Source: Casuarius casuarius
Lineage: Eukaryota; Chordata; Aves; Casuariiformes; Casuariidae
Length of the DNA: 64,000 nt
Reading direction: 5' to 3'
Assembly (NCBI GenBank): GCA_003342895.1
Contig: PTFA01000050.1
Coordinates: 2,346,560-2,410,559, forward strand
Within the stretch, counting starts at the first letter, position 1. Each line of letters starts with the position of its first letter. The position numbers and the translations under genes are program-made. Shown piece by piece: positions 26,661 to 39,571 of the stretch. The notes beneath the pieces are model-generated. The model was not told the origin of the DNA. It worked only from the letters and a program-made list of their open reading frames with translations, and made no database searches.

Positions 26661-28014
26661 TTATATCTACAAATGAATAAGACATATTTATAAAGATATG
26701 TATCTTGAACATAAGTAAAATTTTGCTTATGTAGTTGTACCAACTCACAACTCACAGAAAAGTTCTCATTTAAATTATTTGGCCATTTTCAGATTCCTTA
26801 TTTAATCTAGTATAATCAAGATAATCTTCTTTTATCATTAAAAACAAGTATTTTCAAGTTTATAGCCATGGCATAAACTGTCATGATTATTAAAAGGTCT
26901 GAGCAGCTGGAAATTAAGTAACTGTCTACTCTTAATGTCCAAAAAGCAGATATTAAGGAAGGCTAGAAGAACAGGGAGAACTTCCACATCCTGGAAGACC
27001 TAGTACAAAGTCCAAATGTAAGGGCTTCCATGATGCTCCTGCTAAGGAGGAGGGGAACGTGTGTGTATTGCTTATCTGAACCACACAAAGGAAAGGTGTC
27101 TGTTAGAGAAAAGTGATTTGCACTTCCATTATTTCCAGAGGGGAAAGTAAGTGCTTTTCTCTTTATAGCCTTGCAACTTGCCAGAAATTAATAGGTCTCC
27201 TGAAGGAGAGAGGACCTACTTCTGTATCCAGCATTGCATAACTGCGGGGCAGACAATAGGAAGCAAAATGACATGTAGTAACACCCTTGTCCTAAGCCTC
27301 TTCATTACTTAATAACCTGTCCTTTGATATTATCTTTACATATGTGCAAAGAAGACTAGAACATTTTAAAGTAGTTTTATGTTATTTGATTTTCTCCCCT
27401 GTTGTCCAAATTGTGAGCAAAGTTTCTCTGTCGTGGTAACTAACTGAACACAGCACCCTGGCAAAGTTTTTAAGATGCTCTCAAAACTTTTTCAACTGCT
27501 AGTATAATATAATCATGTTATAATTAGTTATTAAAAATCCATCCCAGGAAGACATATATGTGGCAAAATGACCAATCCAATCTATTGTATTAGGTATTTT
27601 ATGAACACGTGGTAAAATAGCAGTCCTAGCATAAGACAGACATACAGATCTGTTACACGCATAGTATATGGGTGAAAAAAGACAAGTAAAGGGAGAATGC
27701 TTCTGCATAGTAATTAGAAAACTCAATTTTCCTTCTGCCTAGCCATTGTGAGATTCAGTTGTTTTGTTCTCACAGATCAGAGGCAAGTCTCTGGAGGGAA
27801 AATGAAACAGAAATATGACAAAAGTATTATTTTAGCGATCACCTTGTTTTGCCCTACAGGCCAACATAGTGTTCAAGAACAGACGCCAAATCCTGGAGTC
27901 TTAAGAAGAGTAAATTCTAGCAATATGAGAGACTCAGACTGCTAGTCATACTAATTATCTCCAAGATTTGAGTTCATCCATACTACTACTTCAAGGTCGA
28001 GGGCAAAATACAAG

Positions 28015-28090
28015 GAGCAAAAATCTGTCCCCACTGAAGTTTCTGACAAAAATCTCACTGACAAAAATGGAGTCAAAGTTCTCCATCTAA
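28015..28090. repeat. Fragment of ancient palindromic repeat
   Basis: CCCACTGAAGTTTCTGACAA followed by TCTCACTGACAAAAATGGAG reads as a decayed copy of the inverted-repeat element best preserved at 58036-58105. It is degenerate, so the assignment is tentative. Confidence 0.3.
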
Positions 28091-28364
28091 TCTTATTTAG
28101 CGTAACTTCTTATTATGGTTTCCACATTTGATTTTAATCTGACAAAAAGATTTCCAAACACTTTCAGTGGCAATAGTAATAGTTCTTCACTAATAGCTAT
28201 GTGTGTATTTCTATTTATTGCTCTAGTTTTTACTAAAGAAACTATAGATGACCTGAAATTTGTTCACAGAGATCAATGAGTAAGTCAATAAAAAAGAAAA
28301 TTACCAGACTGGATCCTCTAAAGGCCTGCTATTAAGAAATGTCATACTTATTGTAATCTTTCAG

Positions 28365-28543
28365 TGATAGCTTTGCAATGGACCAGGACCCACACGACAC
28401 AGCCGAAAGAGAGCTGTTGGAGGCTGTAAACAGGATTACTCCATTCTCTGCCACGACTCCATCTGATGAAGAACAAAATGAACCCAAAGCTGAAATTTCA
28501 TGTCAAGTGAGCAAAGAAAACCCAGGAAAAGATGACCTTCAAG
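28365..28543 (+). CDS. SNX20: SNX20 first coding exon; ATG at 28378
   Basis: The exon starts after an ATCTTTCAG acceptor. The first ATG at 28378 opens a frame of 55 codons plus one base (MDQDPHDTAERELLEAVNR, continuing as an acidic, Ser/Thr-rich region) to a CAAG/GTTGAT donor with an unusual T at intron position 3. It encodes the poorly conserved, probably disordered N-terminus that precedes the PX domain. Identity rests on the in-phase junction to the next exon rather than on this segment, which differs between vertebrate classes. Confidence 0.8.
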
Positions 28544-29467
28544 GTTGATTTTATCCTTTCATTCTATTTTTCATATAGCTATTGGTGGTATTGACCTTTT
28601 ACATAAAAACTTTTGCTTTATTTACTGCTGCAATACTCCAGATTTATACTGCTATTACTCCACTGAAGATAAGCCTTGATTAAACCTGTAATAATAATGT
28701 ATCAATAGTAAAACAGATGCACATCCAGGTATACATGTATGTAGAGTTTTCCTTTTAAATCCTTGCTCCCAAAATGTTGTGCAGATTTAGTTTACACACC
28801 AGGGACCAAAACAGTGGCCATCCGATGGCCTGTCTTGTGAATGCGCTTTCTGTACATCACAAAATCTGAATTTCTTGGCAGTATTAGCGAGGACACCAAG
28901 AACTGGATTAAAACTAAACAAGCAGTGGTCTGTCACATCCCTTGGGAAGAAGCTACACCAAACTTTTACTACACCTAAAATTGCTCTCATCTGTTATTAA
29001 AAAAATGTTAAATATAATCCATAATATATACGATTTCTTCAAGAAACCCCTTCTGCAAAGCTGTCCTAAACAGCACATCGCTCATAAGAAATAGATGCTT
29101 TGCAGAGATCGAGCCAAACCCCCATGAGGACACCGAAGGAATTTTACAATGCCTTTACAGTTCTATTTCTGTATCAAGCGGTTGTCTTCCTATTCGTTTA
29201 TGATCATTCACTACCATTGTCTGAATGCTAAATACATTGCAGACAATGACTTCAGCTGACTACACTGACAGAAACATCATTTTAGGAAATGGAGACCTGA
29301 TGTGCCCGCTGAAATACAAATATTCCATTCATATTACCATTTCGCTATCCTATATGCCACCTGATGAAAACTGTTGTCACTAGGTTTCAAAGACAGAGAA
29401 AACAGCCTTGTGAAAAGCTGCACCACATTTTGCTTTAAGCTAACTCTTCAATCTGTTGTCCTCCATT

Positions 29468-29555
29468 TACATATATATATACAGATATGTATATATGTGT
29501 GTGGGTGGGGGCGTGCATCTGTGGGTGTGTGCAGAGAGAGAAAGAGGTATATAAA
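29468..29555. repeat. Simple repeat (TA/TG then GA-rich)
   Basis: An alternating ATATAT/TGTGTG tract is followed by a GGGTGGGGG stretch and AGAGAGAGAAAGAGG, within the intron between SNX20 coding exons 1 and 2. The alternating purine-pyrimidine part could adopt non-B structure. Confidence 0.75.
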
Positions 29556-30179
29556 TAAGTATCACTGTAGCGTCAGCTCAGCTATGAAAGAAAAAGAGGA
29601 AGTGAGAATTCCCCCTTTGGCTCTGCTGCTTATCTGAGTTTCTCCTTTAAGGTCAGGATATGCACGTTGTCTCAGCTTTCACCTGTTACTGCACAGCCCC
29701 AACATTTGAATTGGGTCAGGATTTGAATATGTGTCTGAATATGCAGCTGCATCGTATTATCTCCTCCTCTTAGCAACAAAGAAGCCTGGAGAAATGTCTG
29801 ATTCAGAAGACTCCCTGAGTCAGGGTTTCCTAGGGCTACTTCTGGGGTGGTGAAGCTTACCTCTTGTTCAGGCTGTGCCTGAAGTTACAACCTAGACATA
29901 TGATACTTCTTGTCAGTACTTTTTCCTACTTCAGGCAATTGCCATCATGTGGGTAAGTTTATATTCCACAGCTGATTTAGTTTCTTTCAAATTTCAGAGC
30001 ACTAAGGTCTTCTCAGAGAATCTGGAGCTGTCCTTATTAGCAGTGGAATGACTTATCACTTTTCAGATATTCCTGTTACAGGATTAGAAATTCTAGGCTC
30101 TGCTTTCACAATAAATATGTAAGAGTTTTCCTCCAAATGCAAAGGTTACAGTCTGAAATATTAAATATATTGTTTTTAG

Positions 30180-30331
30180 ATTCCAATGCATCGCTAAGTT
30201 CCAATTCTTCAATGACCACTAAGGAGCTTCAGGAATACTGGAGGAATGAAAAACGCCAGTGCAGACAAGTCAAACTCCTTTTTGAAATCCCATCAACCAG
30301 AATTGTAGAGCACCACTTATCTAAATATGTG
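30180..30331 (+). CDS. SNX20: SNX20 second coding exon (start of PX domain)
   Basis: The acceptor is TTGTTTTTAG and the donor is TATGTG/GTAAGC. Phase 1 from the previous exon completes an Asp codon, and the exon reads [20 protein letters not shown] followed by [22 protein letters not shown]. The [13 protein letters not shown] and KLLFEI segments are shared with mammalian SNX20. The second part forms the first beta strands of the PX domain. It ends in phase 0. Confidence 0.93.
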
Positions 30332-31054
30332 GTAAGCTAAAAATGAATATGTAAGAAGATCATTAATTTTTATTCACTCTACAGGGGTCTGCACAGCATG
30401 GTTCACTACATGAAAGGCTCACCAAAGGCCAAGTTTTGCAAGCCTTGATCATACAGAGTAGAACCTATTCTCAGAGTAAGACAGTGTTCATATGGGCAGA
30501 AGTGGTGGAATCTTCCCCTAAAAAAAACATTGACAGCCAGTTTCTGAAAGCTGCAGCAGTGGAAAAAAGATATCAAGTAAAATAGCAGCTTGAGCATCCT
30601 TAACATGCAGAGGTTTGTCAACAGTAAGAAAATTCACGCAGGTATAAAAATATCAATATAGTTACACTTGTTCTAAGCTAGGCTGGTATAACAGCTGCAT
30701 TGTATTTGTATAACTTCCATACCAGAGATTTGTGTTAGCACAAATGCAAAATTCTTTAACGTAGACAAAGTCTAAGACTCATCCTCCAGCTAGATCTCCT
30801 TTGGGATGGTTCCTCTTCCCTACCTAGAGCACCACTGGATGGCATATTTCTGTCAGATTTTTTACGGTGAAACATAAACATGAGAGACAGGAACAACGGA
30901 ACAGGTTGGATTTTCATATATTTTCTCACAGTACTGAGACTTGTTTTTTGTTTCTGATTTTGCTCCTGGCCTTCGGGAGGACTCATCTAGAGAAAGTTAC
31001 CCCACGTCTCTTTGCTTCTGCACTGCTTTTGGTGAAATTCAGATAGGGATGTTT

Positions 31055-31110
31055 TCCTCCTTTGTAAAGCCTTTGAGATCTGTAGATGAAAAGTACTAAG
31101 AATCATACTA
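31055..31110. repeat. Ancient SINE/LINE 3'-end-like fragment
   Basis: TTTGTAAAGCCTTTGAGATC followed by TGTAGATGAAAAGTACTAAG matches the general form of 3' ends seen in old amniote MIR/L2/CR1-type retroposons. A second such fragment lies at 44283-44335. Confidence 0.4.
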
Positions 31111-31769
31111 GTGTTGCTCGTACTGAGTGTCTAAACTCAGTAGGATTTGAAGCAAGTAAACATTTCAGAGACTGTCCTAACATCTCATTGCATGCTATAC
31201 ACAGCTAATTAGATGCTGCCATTCTTACATGCACTGAATAGTTGTTGAATAAATAAAATTTATTTTAGTAAAACTGTATCAGGACAAGGGTATTACTTGT
31301 AGTGTGCAGTAGTTAAACTTTGTCACAAGTTAAATGCCTAGGCAAAAAGATTTACCTTATAACAAAACTGTGCCAATTTGACTATTAGTATGATGAAATG
31401 ATATTTCTTTCCCTTCTCATGAACATTCCACAAACAAAAAACTTGTAAATTATTTACTTAGCTGCCCTTGACAAAATGATAGCTTAAAAAATTGCTCTTA
31501 TTGTTTTAGATATGCTTTAGGAGTACATACATTTTTCAGCAGAGAGTGGGGGAAAGTATAGGAAAATGTCATAGTGCTTACAAATAAAAGCAATCAGTGA
31601 AGTCAGCTCAGATGTAAAAATCTCTAAAAGAAATGGTTTGTGAAGATTAAAACTAAGAATTTCTCTGAAGGAAAAACAAAGAAGAAAACCAGGAAGGTAC
31701 CGGTGCTAGTATTGGTTGACATGTTCCAATACCAGCAAAGAGAACAGGTGACATAAGGAAGCCTGCTCC

Positions 31770-31940
31770 AGTTCCTGTTTAATTCAGTGGGAACACAGCA
31801 AAGCTGAGTGTGAACATTGTCATCATCCAAAAGCCATCAAGGTCAATAGTCCCTGTCCTTAGCTGGTGTACAATGACATAGCTAAGATGGCCTCAGTGAA
31901 GCTCTGCTGGTTTACACACATTAAGGATTTGGCCTGGCGA
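31770..31940. repeat. Ancient dispersed retroposon fragment
   Basis: TTTAATTCAGTGGGAACACA, TAGCTGGTGTACAATGACAT and GCTGGTTTACACACATTAAG, then GATTTGGCC, resemble a widespread weathered sauropsid repeat (typical form: lateral pieces with TTTACACCAGC and GATCTGGCC). Boundaries are approximate. Confidence 0.4.
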
Positions 31941-32749
31941 GGAGAATTCCTCAACATTATTGTTCTTGGGTTAGGACCAAAAGAGAATCTATTTGTACAA
32001 CACATAACACTCAATTTTATTTTGCAATTATTTTTCTAACATCACATTTATTATAGTCACTTCCTTTCTGAGGCCAGTGAAGAGCTGAGGAAAACCTACT
32101 CTTGAGTACTGTTAAAGTGGGAGAGTGTTGCTGCTAACTGTTAGTGAAGGATTTTGGACAGAAAACACAGATTTTTTTTTTTAAGAAATGTCACTTTTTT
32201 TGCATTAATTACATGCCAAGTAAGTTTGAGTAACAGGACAATGATTTAGAGGGGAAAAAGTCTTTGGAGTCATTCCATCTAATTTTTGCATACACTGAAT
32301 ATTCCTGCCAACTATTCCCTCTTTATTCACAGCATTAATAACCCCCCCAAATCCTGAGAAATGTCTGATAAAAACAGCATTTCTGAGTATTACAGCTAAT
32401 GTAAAAACACTGCACTCAATATTAAATCTGGGAAATCTATTCTGTTCACTGAAGATGATTGATTGCAGCAGCCATGGCTGTTATAAACCAAATGCAGTTA
32501 CAGAAATGCTCTCCAAGGAATTTTGTGTGCTTCAGTCTTTGCTAGATCACCAGTCTAGCACCTTGCAGGACAGGATCGGTTGGTGCTTTGTTTATCTACA
32601 AACTTATTTATATATGCCAAGACAAAGTCTGGAAGGTTTCAGCAGTAGAATATGCGAGCATGAAGTCTTTTTGAAGCAGTTACAAACTCCAGCTGCACCG
32701 AGGCAAGAACGATCATTTTGATGCTTCTTTTTCTGTGTTGTTGTGTTAG

Positions 32750-33418
32750 ATGTATAAAATCATCATCCTGCAAACCGGAAGTTTTGACTGCAACAAATCT
32801 GTAATTGAACGACGCTATTCGGATTTTGAGAAACTGCACAGAAATCTTCTGGAGGACTTCAGTGAAGAAATGGAAGATGTGACCTTCCCCAAAAAAACTC
32901 TGACTGGGAACTTCACAGAAGAAATAATCAATGAGAGGAAATTAGCCTTTAAGGACTATCTGAGACTTCTATATTCTATGAAATATATCCGAAGATCAAA
33001 AAAATTTATTGACTTTTTAACAAGGCCAGAGCTGGAGGAAGCATATGGTTGCCTGCGGGGTGGCCAGTACACCAAAGCTTTGGAAATTCTGTTAGAAGTC
33101 ATCGGTCTGCAGGAAAGGCTAACAAGAGGCAACCCTGTCTCAATTGTCCCGACTCTGTGTGCTATCATGGTGTGTCACAAGGACCTGGAGAACCCAGCAA
33201 GTGCCTTTGAATACGGAGAGAAGGCTCTGTTACGCCTTCATGTACACACCGGTCACAGGTATTATATTCCATTGTTAGAAACAATGATCACTTTGGCATA
33301 TGAACTTGGCAAGGATTTTCTGTCTTTACAAGAGAAACTGGAAGAATGGAAGGCAAAAAAACACCCAATAAAGATTTTTACTCTGAAAGAACTTGCGGTT
33401 CGGGAGTATGTACAGTGA
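32750..33418 (+). CDS. SNX20: SNX20 last coding exon (PX core and C-terminal PXB domain)
   Basis: The acceptor GTTGTGTTAG precedes ATGTATAAAATC; the ATG is an internal Met (residue 107). The exon adds 222 codons and ends VREYVQ-stop, giving 328 residues in total against 316 in human. Residues 127-132 are RRYSDF, the PX phosphoinositide-binding core, followed by FPKK (152-155), LTGNF and ERKLAFKDYL. FLTRPELEEAYGCL begins the helical PXB domain, which has TPR-like repeats and ends KDFLSLQEKLEEW and FTLKELAVREY. SNX20 binds PI3P-type lipids on endosomes and, in mammals, the cytoplasmic tail of PSGL-1 (SELPLG). The paralogue SNX21 is less likely given the position next to CYLD. Confidence 0.95.
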   Translation: MYKIIILQTGSFDCNKSVIERRYSDFEKLHRNLLEDFSEEMEDVTFPKKTLTGNFTEEIINERKLAFKDYLRLLYSMKYIRRSKKFIDFLTRPELEEAYGCLRGGQYTKALEILLEVIGLQERLTRGNPVSIVPTLCAIMVCHKDLENPASAFEYGEKALLRLHVHTGHRYYIPLLETMITLAYELGKDFLSLQEKLEEWKAKKHPIKIFTLKELAVREYVQ

Positions 33419-33760
33419 ACACAAGAAAGGATTTGGATTTCATTAAAGAATAAAGCCACCAGCTCCTCCTCCTGAACACAAACTCCTGACAGAGTAGGAA
33501 CTGGAAATCACCTGTTTGGATAACATAACTTTATACTTAGCAAAACTTAAATAAAATATCTTTCATGTTTAAAAGGGACACTAACATTTATGTTGGACAA
33601 TATTATATTTACCCTATAGATACAAGTAACACCTAAGCTTATCAAAACTTTTGGAAAGAAATTTGTAACAAAAAGTTCTTAATGATTTGCTTATTTTGAC
33701 AGTATTTTGAACATAGTCCATTTCACATGTATCGTCAGAACAGGAAAATATAATGAATAA
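33419..33760 (+). other. SNX20: SNX20 3' untranslated region with poly(A) signals
   Basis: After the stop at 33416-33418 there are AATAAA signals at 33449-33454, about 33550-33555 and near 33754. The first is very close to the stop; which is used cannot be told from sequence alone. Confidence 0.5.
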
Positions 33761-33849
33761 AATACTTGGGAATCTGCAGAATCACAGGCATTGCTTGCTC
33801 GTGTGGAAATCACTTCCTTTCAGGAAGAGAAATATCTTTTCAGTCCCTG

Positions 33850-36240
33850 CAATCTAAAGGATGCATCTTCAGAAACACAGTGTAATTTTTACTCCTCCAG
33901 CTGAAGCAGTGTCAAGGAGCACTTTGCCATTTCTGAGGATGAGGGGATTGCTCCTGTTCCCACTGAAGTCAACTGGTCTGAGGGGAGGGTTTGGAAGGAA
34001 GGTTTACAGTCAGCTTTGGTAGAAGCAAAAAATAAAGTGATGATGGTTCCATTAGAGATGAGGGAGTATGCTTCATTTCCTTTTTGTAGCTGATACAGTT
34101 TCATTACTTGTATTGAAGCCACATTCTTGTTTGGGGTGATTTTTAAACACTACTTTGACCGAAGTAGAAAATTCATACCACATGCAATATATACATCATG
34201 AAAAGGAACCACAGAAGGATGCTGTGGAGGGGAACATCTGGCTAATATAATGGTGGTATTTAATTCTGATTATCAAGCTGTGAGACACATGGTTAACAGA
34301 CAATCTGTGCTAAGCATGTGCTTCTCTGTTGTCTTTCAGAGGTTTCTGTAAATGGGGTGTTGCCTTAGGTTTATAGCCTGGTACACATGATGGAGATACC
34401 ATCTTGCAGGCATTGCAGTGATGCAGTTGATTCTTTCAGGGACCCCATCCACAGATATGAATACTGAGCTTGTCTTGGCCCTAATGCTTCTGTGAAAGCT
34501 TCCTAACTGCTGGAAAAGTCAGTATTTGCCTGCTGCCTGGAATTCTCAACTCGATTTTCTCTCCCACACCAGTGTTTTAATAACTCTATAAATTAATTCT
34601 CATAAATATTGTAATTAACAAGATCATGCTTACGTGGGCCGTTACTCTCCGCTGAACACAGTCCACTGGGTACTTCCAGGCCTGTCCTCCAGGTACGAGT
34701 CCTGCATTCACTACTGTGACTCAATCTATAAATTAGGAATAACTGTATTAATTTACCTCACAGACACATAAAGGAACAAGCTAATTGAAAATGCACTCAG
34801 CCTCAGAAACTTTGCTGTGTAATGTTACAAGGAGGACAGCTTGGAAAGAATACAAAATAATAGAAGGGTCTAGAACAGAAGGTTAATATTTTAAGTAGTA
34901 ATTAAGAGCTAGGCATTAAACTCTAAATATGTGGATAATTTATTTGTTATTTGACATACATTATTATTTTTTCTAGTTATACCAAAAGTAAGAGAATTAA
35001 GAGTATTTAGTTAAGAGGCTTGAGGACTAATCTTCCCACAACATAGCATGTTGTAGGACAATTACGACTGATCAAAGGTAACATCTTCTTAGAGGATCAT
35101 GAGTGAACCACTAACGAAGCAGTGAAGAAGAAAGCATGTCTGCAGCCTGCATCCCAGACTCAGGCAAAGGGGACTTAAGGCAGAAAGGAAGTACGGCCAT
35201 GACCCTGTGTTGGATACTCCTCAGCTTCCTATGGGACTGGGCTTGAATAGCTAATTGTGTCACATACCTTCATCCTAGACTGACTACAAGATTACAGAGG
35301 TCCACAAGTACATGCTCTCTAGAGAAGACAAGCACCAGGAAAGTGGCACATCGGAGACAAGAAACAGCAGATCTCACTTAACCTTTACTTGTGGTAATGC
35401 TATAACTTTCCATCGCTGAAGGATTAAATGATCTAGTGCTAACCAATTTTTGTTGGTATGGCTGTGCACATTAGGAATGCAAAGAGGAGCAATTTGGCTA
35501 ACAGTAAAATTTATTTCACTCAGAAGGCCCTAAAGTAAACAGTGCCAAAAAAACACTGTTTCATTGGTATAAGCCAAGTTTCTTCTGAGAACACTTTTCC
35601 TCATAAAGTACTGGCAGAGATATGTCAGCAAAATGCTCCTAGAATAGGCCACTTTGTCCCTGTGCATCAGCAAGTGCCTCAGAACACAGAGAGACATCAG
35701 TTTCCTTGTATTACGGGGGAAAAAACGGACTAAACAAACACAGCAATGGTGTGAGGAAAAAGCAACGTGTCTGTTGGGTAGTTCCCCCGTACTAAACTTC
35801 TTTAATGGAGAGCCTTTTCAATTATGCATCTGTGGCAACCACTCAGCCACAATTTTTTAGCATTCCTCAGAACCGGAGTCATTCATCTTGAGAGCTGTTC
35901 GAGGAGAATGTATCAGCTGCCTCACTTAGAGGGCTGATTTCATTTTCTGCTGCATTGAGATTTCCAGGCAGGCAGCTTCAGATATGAATCCACACAGCCA
36001 ACAGTGTAAGTCAGCAAAGGGTCAAGTGCAGTGTCCATAAAAGGCTTCAAATCAGTTTGTTATGTCATTGCTATTAGAATATATCATATAAAAGTCTCTC
36101 CGAATGCAACAATTCAGTTTCCCCCAAATCACCTATGTATCCCCTTCCTAAAAAAGGATGAGCCTGTGAACTTCTGATCACTGCAGATGCTGTTTATTAA
36201 CCAGTTCAGAGCTGATACTGAAAATAAAGATTTGAGAAGA
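33850..36240. other. Intergenic DNA downstream of SNX20
   Basis: No gene supported. A piece resembling the palindromic ancient repeat lies around 33950-33985 (CCCACTGAAGTCAACTGG), and 34730-34790 (CTATAAATTAGGAATAAC, then TTTACCTCACAGAC) resembles the 3' part of a MIR-type SINE. The remainder is unassigned. Confidence 0.5.
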
Positions 36241-36254
36241 GAAGGCTAGTGTAA

Positions 36255-36385
36255 TGATGGCACTGAACGGGGACTCAAGGGGCCGGATTCCCCCTGCAGC
36301 TCTGCCACAGGCTTCGTTTGAACTCTGCACAAGTCGCTCAAGCCTCTGCGCCTTACTTCCTCACCCAGGACTTCCCCAGTAGCAT
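36255..36385 (+). repeat. MIR-like SINE core fragment
   Basis: CTCTGCCACAGGCTTCGTTT followed by GCACAAGTCGCTCAAGCCTC and TTACTTCCTCACC follows the order of the conserved MIR core (Gly-Cys-type core, then the caagtcactt and cctcagtttcc segments) with many changes. It is an old, inactive copy. Confidence 0.5.
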
Positions 36386-37719
36386 TTCCTCATTCAGGTT
36401 TTTACTGTAGTGATCATTGAATAGAAAAGCTGTGAAACAAGACAAGAAAGGTAACACTGACATTTAACTTAGAAATGTGCATTAAGAGGAAGGTAATTTT
36501 AATCTGTAGAGGCCTATTTAATTTCTGTCAAGATATTCTTGGAATGGAAAAGAACATAGAGGCAGTAAGCTGCCAAACCTGGATGCTTCTTATTGATTGC
36601 ATGGTTAACCATTTCTTATTAATGCAATCTTATATTAGAGCCAGACAATACTTTACTTATACATTCAAGGAGTTACAAAACTATCTATTTATTGCCCTGG
36701 ACTGTAGTTAGGCCATGCTGCCTCATCAGGCCCATAGAGAAGAGGCTAGCTCTAACTCTGGAGCTATGTGCACTCAGAGCCTGGTGGAACCTGCTAAAAG
36801 AATTTTGTTTTCATTTACTCACATTTCAAAACTAATCACCTGCTCAACTTCTGTGTACTCTTTTCTGTTTGATTTTTAGAGCAAAGTGAGTATTCAGCCA
36901 TTATATGTCAGTCAACTAAAAGGTAAAGGTATTCCAGCTCCCATACTGACCCTACTATCTTTCACTTGGAATGACAGCCTGAAAGGTCCAGGTTTCCCCA
37001 GCTGTACATGTGACATTATTTTCCACAATTAAAAACGTGTAACCAGGTACAGCAGATTTCCTGCAGGGAGTCTACAAAGGTTAACCTCTTTCCACGTAAA
37101 CTTTCCCCGTGCGGTATACCATAGTGGCTGCAGAGCCCCTATTCATGAATTGCATCTGCCCTGGCTTTTTCATTAGGTGTATGGAAATTAAACAGTTGTT
37201 CTCCACCTGCTACAGCATCTTGTTTTTAGTGTGGGTAACGTTTTAGGAAAGGCTCACAAAAGTATGTTTAACATTTTCTTTCAAATCTCCCTGTCTTGCC
37301 TATCTGTTGCCCTCTCCTTCAACTCTCGTTTCTCCAACAGCTTCTTAGCAACTAGTTAGATCCTCCTGCCAGGCCAGCAGCGCTGAATGGTATAGCATCA
37401 GTGAAGCCAGTCTGGAAGAAGAAAACTCTGGCATTACTGCAAATGTGTAAATAAAATGTGAAACGGAGTGAGCAGGTAGTTCCTGCTTCCAGCAGCCATT
37501 TTACTTCTACTTTTCATTGGTGCACGATATCTAAGTGATAAAAGCCACTAAATTCATTCCAGTAAGAAAAATTCTGTCTCCCAAAACAACATGTGCTTTT
37601 TACAAAGATTTTTGTCAGCTTAAATAAATACATGGAAATGATCAGTTGCTGGCATTTCTACTGTTCGCATTACGAACATTTGTCACTCAACCTCCACACC
37701 CGGCAGGCAGTTTGATTCA

Positions 37720-37940
37720 ATGCACAGAAAGGCTGGAGACCCAAGCTGTGTTCTTGGCAATGTCACAGGCCTACTGAGTGACCTTGATTAAGTCTAACGA
37801 TATCTCAGATTTCATTTAAATATTGATAACGCTTTGCCCTCTTTTACAAAGCTATGTTTTACTTGCATTTTATCCCTAGATTCCAAAGCTCCTTATAAAC
37901 AACATTGGTACCATTTTCCCCACTTCACAGCTGTGAGAAT
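37720..37940 (+). repeat. MIR-like SINE fragment plus old LINE-tail-like sequence
   Basis: AGGCTGGAGACCCAAGCTGT, then TACTGAGTGACCTTGATTAA fits the MIR core. It is followed by CCAAAGCTCCTTATAAACAA and ACCATTTTCCCCACTTCACA, a form common at old retroposon tails in amniotes. These probably are two adjacent ancient insertions. Confidence 0.45.
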
Positions 37941-39532
37941 TGGGGTGTGAATAAGAGAAGCAACCTTCTCTAATACAGTCATCTGGAGATGACATTAATT
38001 GTCTGGAGACAATTCCAAAACAGAGCCTTATCGTGGGTGCATGTTTTTAAATTCATCTTGCATGGTCAAATACAACACAGCTTAATTTTTGCCTGATTTC
38101 AGATACCTGGGACAATTGCATGTGATGTCTATGGAAGAAAAAAATGGTTGAGTTAATCTGACTAATTAAAACATCTGAAGAAGTAATAAGTGGCCAAATA
38201 GGGAAAATATTTTTATCTGCTATTTTACACAAATAACAGAAGATAAAGTACAGTGTTAGCGTTCTTAGAACATTTAAAAAAAAATCCCCAGGTTTCAATA
38301 TCATTCTCCACAAGAAGGAACAGAGAAATATTTTCAAATACATTTTTCCATTTTTAAGCGATTCTTCTTAGAACTCTGGTATTTCTTTCCCCTGCTTCTG
38401 TATTTTAAAGTACCCTGAATATTAGCAGTCTGTTACTATCCACTTTGTTCAACCTTCAGCTGAGATACACATCACACTATGGATCAGAACACAACAGAAA
38501 ACAATCCAAATATATATTCACATTCAAAATCTTCTTTTAAAAAGTCAAAAAAAGAAAATATTGCCCATGCAACAGCTGCCTAGCATGTCTAACAAACCAC
38601 AGACTGCATGCTCACCAGCTAGAAGAAAATTTAAATAAAATCTGGGCAGATAATCTCCAAGAGTCCATGGAGAGCTGTACTACAATCTATTGAGCTTTGC
38701 TCCATTTCCATATCAATTATTATATCATTTGGGGTATTAAGTAGATAATACTGTTTACACAACTTTCTAAAATAACTAAAGAAGCCCATGAGGATGCCTA
38801 GTTACTTATGAAACATATGCAGACAAGATGCTCTCTGTGCAATGCAGCATCGTGTTTACAGGGAATCCTGTGATCTTTATCACATTCTTGTTATTAACTC
38901 TTGTTATCTGCTGCATCACTGGAGCATAATATTTGCTTTCCCGCATCTTAATAAGGCTAAATACATTTACTGAATTCAACAGAGTTGTACAAGCAGCATG
39001 GGAGTCCAGTTCAGGACATAAGTTGAAATCTAGAAAGGTTTTGTGCCTCAGACAGCAGCTGAGCAAATCAAGACAAGAATGTTTATTTTCTGATTAGATC
39101 AAAGGCAGCGGCAAGATGTGTTGAAAAACTAAACACAGTTGTAACAGTGTAAAATACTGACTGTCAACTCCCATCTGGATGAGGTGAGAACCCCAAAGAA
39201 CCAACCTGTTTACATTAAGATCACGTTACAACATATGTTCATCACACTTTGTGAGTATATATTTGCTGTATATACAGATACACAAGACACTAATTTTCAT
39301 GTCAGACCAGTGAGAGTTGAGAGTAACTACACTAAACTTAGGTTTAAATGAAAATGAGAGCAGGATAAGGTCTACTGTGTATATAAACATGCGTACAATC
39401 TCTGTACATGATGGATGGATGGGCAGACAGATAGATGCATGGGCAGACGGATTTGGATGTTTTGATGCTTAATATATGTTTGCCAAGTGTTTTAAGAGAT
39501 TTAGATGAAAGTTACTATTATAAGGGCTGCAT

Positions 39533-39571
39533 GTTTTTTTTTTTATATATACACACACACACACACACACA
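39533..39571. repeat. T-run, TA and (AC)n microsatellite
   Basis: A T run leads into TATATATACACAC and about ten AC units. It is an ordinary dinucleotide microsatellite and likely polymorphic. Confidence 0.9.

Larger units (their letters stand above)
28378..33418 (+). other. SNX20: SNX20 gene, coding span
   Basis: Three coding exons (166, 152 and 669 bases including stop) join without a frame break. The gene points away from CYLD, as it does in mammals. Introns are 26246-28364 (after the putative leader exon), 28544-30179 and 30332-32749; they are AT-rich with microsatellites and old repeat fragments and show no other gene. The upstream position, PX-core conservation and matching intron layout support orthology. 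Expression is expected mainly in leukocytes by analogy with mammals. Confidence 0.93.
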
